Source of the DNA: Wuchereria bancrofti
Lineage: Eukaryota; Nematoda; Chromadorea; Rhabditida; Onchocercidae
DNA: 10,770 bases
Reading direction: 5' to 3'
NCBI GenBank assembly: GCA_005281725.1
Contig: SSBO01000100.1
Location: 1,206 to 11,975, forward strand
Within the stretch, counting starts at the first letter, position 1. The number at the start of each line of letters is the position of its first letter. Under the pieces are notes generated by a model. That model saw only the letters and a program-made list of their open reading frames with translations. It searched no databases and had not been told where the DNA came from. The position numbers and the translations under genes were made by a program. Below are positions 7,604 through 10,770 of this stretch, one piece after another.

Positions 7604-8171
7604 GCAAATTCTTATGCCATATTAATGGTTATTAATAGCATTCACCCTAATATAAGTTAATTCCTTCCTTTAATACCAATTTTTCGAGTTACAGTTGAGC
7701 ATCATCAACTTTTGATAGAATCAAAAACAAAAAATACGATCTTATTTTAATATGCACTGATAATTACCCCATTTATTAGACGGTATTTTTTATCACTTGA
7801 AAAGTCTTGGTGTAGGAAATAATCCATTTGATAATCCATTTTGAATACTATTTGACTTTAAGGATAATAAAAAGACAGACACTAATATTCATTAATTAAT
7901 TATTCATTGAATTGAATGGTTCGAATTTAGTAAATGAGACTCAATAAAAGATGATTATTAATAATTCTTTTTTTCAACTAAATCAAAATTATTTCTAATC
8001 AAATCGTTACTTTATTTCTTATGAATTAAAGTGGTCGTATTTTTTTCGAAAGTGATAAATAATATTAAGACAATACTTGAAAAGTTTTACTTTCGCGTCG
8101 AAGAGGACAAATGAAAAATTGATTTATCGTTACTGGTCAAATATAACATTGGTGCGATAAGGGTTACATAT

Positions 8172-8291
8172 TCAAATATTTATTTCACCGTCTCTTTGTC
8201 CTTTCATGAGTCCTTTCTTCTTGTGGCCAACGGTCATAGGCAGTTTGTTAATTTTGTTGTAACCTTGCGTACTATACATGCAATGCTGATC
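8172..8291 (-). other. Short open frame within the duplicated unit, unidentified
   Basis: A minus-strand frame follows TGA and TAA codons and reads DQHCMYSTQGYNKINKLP then MTVGHKKKGLMKGQRDGEINI before TGA at 8172-8174. Upstream in the same frame, beyond the two stops, is SSAMTARMWHYDF after a GGTTTTCAG acceptor. A GAG|GTAAGC donor lies further upstream on the same strand. The pattern could be a decayed exon or chance; I recognise no family. The same frame recurs at 9544-9663 in the second copy and counts only once if the duplication is an artefact. Confidence 0.16.
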
Positions 8292-8449
8292 TTATCAAAA
8301 ATCGTAATGCCACATCCTTGCAGTCATAGCTGAAGATCTGAAAACCTGCTATAGAATATCTGCTTACCTCAGCTTAATTACGCGACAGAGAAATGACTAC
8401 TGCAATCCTTGAAGGTACTGCAAGCACTAGGATTTATGACATTATTGTA

Positions 8450-8450
8450 N
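8450..8450. other. Single-N assembly gap
   Basis: The only ambiguous base in the window. It sits exactly at the junction of the two identical 1371-bp copies and marks a contig join, not a sequenced base. Confidence 0.97.
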
Positions 8451-9821
8451 TATTCTTTTCTTTAGTCTTAACTTTCAATCCTTCCGCGTAACGCAAATCG
8501 TTTATATTCTCAACTGAGAAAGCAGTCTAGCAATGCTTCTTCTTGCTCACAGCATTTAAGCATACATATTGCATATGTATCGTAGCTCAATGATATGTAG
8601 ATTTAATCCTCGAGCTTCCTTCAAAAATAAGCAAAGTTCTTCAAAACATTTGCACATAACTTATATCACTATAATTATCTCATCTCCTTGAATTTACTTC
8701 ACAGAAAGCTGTGAGTAACATTTTCTCAGAAGTATTTTTGTAGATCGTTCTAAACTTGAGATTGCTCATCTTTAAAATTACAAATTATGAACTAAGTTAT
8801 AACAGAGAGAAAAAACTCCAGAAAAAACTCACCAAATTTTGATTGCAGAACAATTATGGTTTACTTTACTTGTAGATATAATTACGGAACAGTGAGAGGA
8901 TCCAGTATTTCTATTTTACAAAATACTTGGTTTCCAAAGTAGGCGAATGTTTTTTAAAGCAGGCGAATGTTTTTTGCAAATTCTTATGCCATATTAATGG
9001 TTATTAATAGCATTCACCCTAATATAAGTTAATTCCTTCCTTTAATACCAATTTTTCGAGTTACAGTTGAGCATCATCAACTTTTGATAGAATCAAAAAC
9101 AAAAAATACGATCTTATTTTAATATGCACTGATAATTACCCCATTTATTAGACGGTATTTTTTATCACTTGAAAAGTCTTGGTGTAGGAAATAATCCATT
9201 TGATAATCCATTTTGAATACTATTTGACTTTAAGGATAATAAAAAGACAGACACTAATATTCATTAATTAATTATTCATTGAATTGAATGGTTCGAATTT
9301 AGTAAATGAGACTCAATAAAAGATGATTATTAATAATTCTTTTTTTCAACTAAATCAAAATTATTTCTAATCAAATCGTTACTTTATTTCTTATGAATTA
9401 AAGTGGTCGTATTTTTTTCGAAAGTGATAAATAATATTAAGACAATACTTGAAAAGTTTTACTTTCGCGTCGAAGAGGACAAATGAAAAATTGATTTATC
9501 GTTACTGGTCAAATATAACATTGGTGCGATAAGGGTTACATATTCAAATATTTATTTCACCGTCTCTTTGTCCTTTCATGAGTCCTTTCTTCTTGTGGCC
9601 AACGGTCATAGGCAGTTTGTTAATTTTGTTGTAACCTTGCGTACTATACATGCAATGCTGATCTTATCAAAAATCGTAATGCCACATCCTTGCAGTCATA
9701 GCTGAAGATCTGAAAACCTGCTATAGAATATCTGCTTACCTCAGCTTAATTACGCGACAGAGAAATGACTACTGCAATCCTTGAAGGTACTGCAAGCACT
9801 AGGATTTATGACATTATTGTA
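8451..9821. repeat. 1371-bp direct repeat, copy 2 (start of right contig)
   Basis: Starts TATTCTTTTCTTTAG immediately after the N and ends TTATTGTA, exactly like copy 1. The suffix of the left contig equals the prefix of the right contig. That is the signature of an unmerged overlap joined with a one-base gap. The unit has no TG...CA ends, no internal element between copies and no target-site duplication, so it is not an LTR pair. Confidence 0.97.
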
Positions 9822-10180
9822 GAAGTAGAATATATGTAAGTTCAGCATTTCCCTCTCCCTTCAAATGACTTAATGAACTCCTATACTCTATTCCTACTTT
9901 TCTTTCCTTAAAATTGCAATTTATTTGAACTTCTGCAAATGATTGACACTTAGTAGCATCAGGAATAGCTCAACCGCGCTTCCCTCCTCGCCTTTCACTT
10001 TTTCTTACACTTGTTTTTAGGAGATGAAAATAAAGGTAGCCAATAACCGGTTTTCGTTGTCTACCAATAAGTTTAAGGCAAGAAGATTTGTCATCATCGT
10101 CATCTTTTAAATCGCAGAAATCCATTTTAAATACAAAAAGTTAATGTCCTAAGATAGGCTCCACTAAATCGTGATGGTGA

Positions 10181-10225
10181 AACTGGATGATTATAGAAAA
10201 AAAAAACTGGATGATTATAGAAAAA
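10181..10225. repeat. 21-bp direct repeat across a poly-A run
   Basis: AACTGGATGATTATAGAAAA plus A occurs at 10181-10201 and 10205-10225. Nothing coding overlaps it. Confidence 0.95.
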
Positions 10226-10384
10226 CTTCGCTCTATGACCTCTTCTTTTCTGATCGATATCATCCATTTGCTTTCGTTTTAATCCTCAAATAATTTCCCT
10301 GAACAGATTCTATCGTTTACTTAGTGATCTTACAATCTGAGCAGTACGCATGTATCATAGATAGCGAGCAATCAACTATTCTTA

Positions 10385-10405
10385 AGAAATCAGAAATCAG
10401 AAATC
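10385..10405. repeat. Three tandem AGAAATC units
   Basis: Three perfect 7-bp repeats with no spacer, in non-coding sequence. Confidence 0.95.
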
Positions 10406-10580
10406 GCACATGAAAACTGGAAATCGGTATGTTAATAGGAATGAAGACAGCACTAAACTTACCCTCAGAAGTGTTGGTGTCGTGAAATTCTTTGCATTTT
10501 CAAATTTAAAAGCACAGCAGAATGGAAGCATGTTCTTCTGCCTCCCATACTGCCTTCCACCTTTCCCTTAACCATTTTAG

Positions 10581-10664
10581 AAATTGGATGAAGGGGAAGG
10601 AATGTTTGTGCAATCATATAACAATATCAGTCAAGGAGGATCAGGGAAAGAAAGACAAATAATG
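10581..10664 (+). other. Exon-like block, coding status uncertain
   Basis: A pyrimidine-rich acceptor CCATTTTAG ends at 10580 and an ATG|GTAACC donor begins at 10665. The phase-0 frame reads KLDEGEGMFVQSYNNIS and QGGSGKERQIM. A second plus-strand frame is open over most of it, and minus-strand frames over the adjoining 10450-10590 are open as well (for example FLKWLRERWKAVWEAEEH), ending near an AGG|GTAAGT minus-strand donor. Purine-rich sequence is naturally low in stops, so none of these is secure. Confidence 0.18.
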
Positions 10665-10770
10665 GTAACCAGGTTGTAAACAGTCCCTATCTGTCCTATC
10701 ATTCGAAAAAGTGATTAAAGTCCTAGGTTGATAGATCGTACTGTCTTTTGTCATCCATTTGACTATATAT

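Larger units (their letters stand above)
7079..8449. repeat. 1371-bp direct repeat, copy 1 (end of left contig)
   Basis: This stretch recurs at 8451-9821 with a constant offset of 1372 and no difference seen by eye, including homopolymer runs. It contains no convincing gene. It abuts the single N at 8450, so it is the terminal 1371 bp of the left-hand contig. Internal features, such as the tandem 20-bp duplication at 7569-7603 and a palindrome near 7190-7210, are repeated in the second copy. Confidence 0.97.
9822..10580. other. No convincing gene; short repeats and weak exon-like frames
   Basis: A TTTTTAG acceptor at about 10020 opens a 29-codon frame (EMKIKVANNRFSLS...) that ends at TAA without a donor. 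The remaining sequence is AT-rich with two short direct-repeat clusters. Confidence 0.5.

Noticed and set aside
7079..9821. LTR retrotransposon or genuine tandem duplication
   Set aside because: There is only a single N between copies, no internal region, no TG/CA ends and no primer-binding or polypurine site. Contig overlap is simpler.

Overview
The window looks like AT-rich metazoan nuclear DNA with short, intron-split coding blocks. A nematode, possibly a filarial or other spirurid, fits best, because the AT content is high and acceptors such as TTTCAG and TTTGCAG flank small exons. That assignment is inference; no rRNA, tRNA or other organism-specific marker is visible. No intact protein-coding gene could be demonstrated. 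Most of the window is gene-poor DNA carrying gene relics and isolated exon-like blocks.

The firmest call is on the + strand at about 2206-4273. It is a broken, intron-containing copy of CHID1 (chitinase domain-containing protein 1, also called SI-CLP, a secreted or lysosomal GH18-like protein). The collinear pieces are a signal peptide followed by a conserved LSKSD-type segment, the VLAYITP and WNNSGYD core, a K-I-K-F-M-P strand, and a C-terminal ELGQGLNYF block. The copy has GTG where the start codon should be, a GC donor, two TGA codons at family Trp positions, and a 1-nt frameshift in the last exon. Several conserved blocks were not found. It reads as a non-processed pseudogene.

The region at 1154-1610 is less AT-rich and has open exon-like frames on both strands. 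At 5468-5600 (+) and 5816-6027 (-) there are two exon-like blocks; the minus-strand one has the Cys spacing of the N-terminal half of a saposin B domain.

From 7079 to 9821 the window holds two copies of a 1371-bp sequence, identical by eye, separated by a single N at 8450. The end of the left contig equals the start of the right contig, so this is most simply an unmerged assembly overlap and not a biological duplication. The right end (9822-10770) has more weak exon-like blocks and short tandem repeats.

Short tandem or near-tandem duplications of about 7-26 bp are scattered throughout, along with an ATT-rich microsatellite at 5072-5182.
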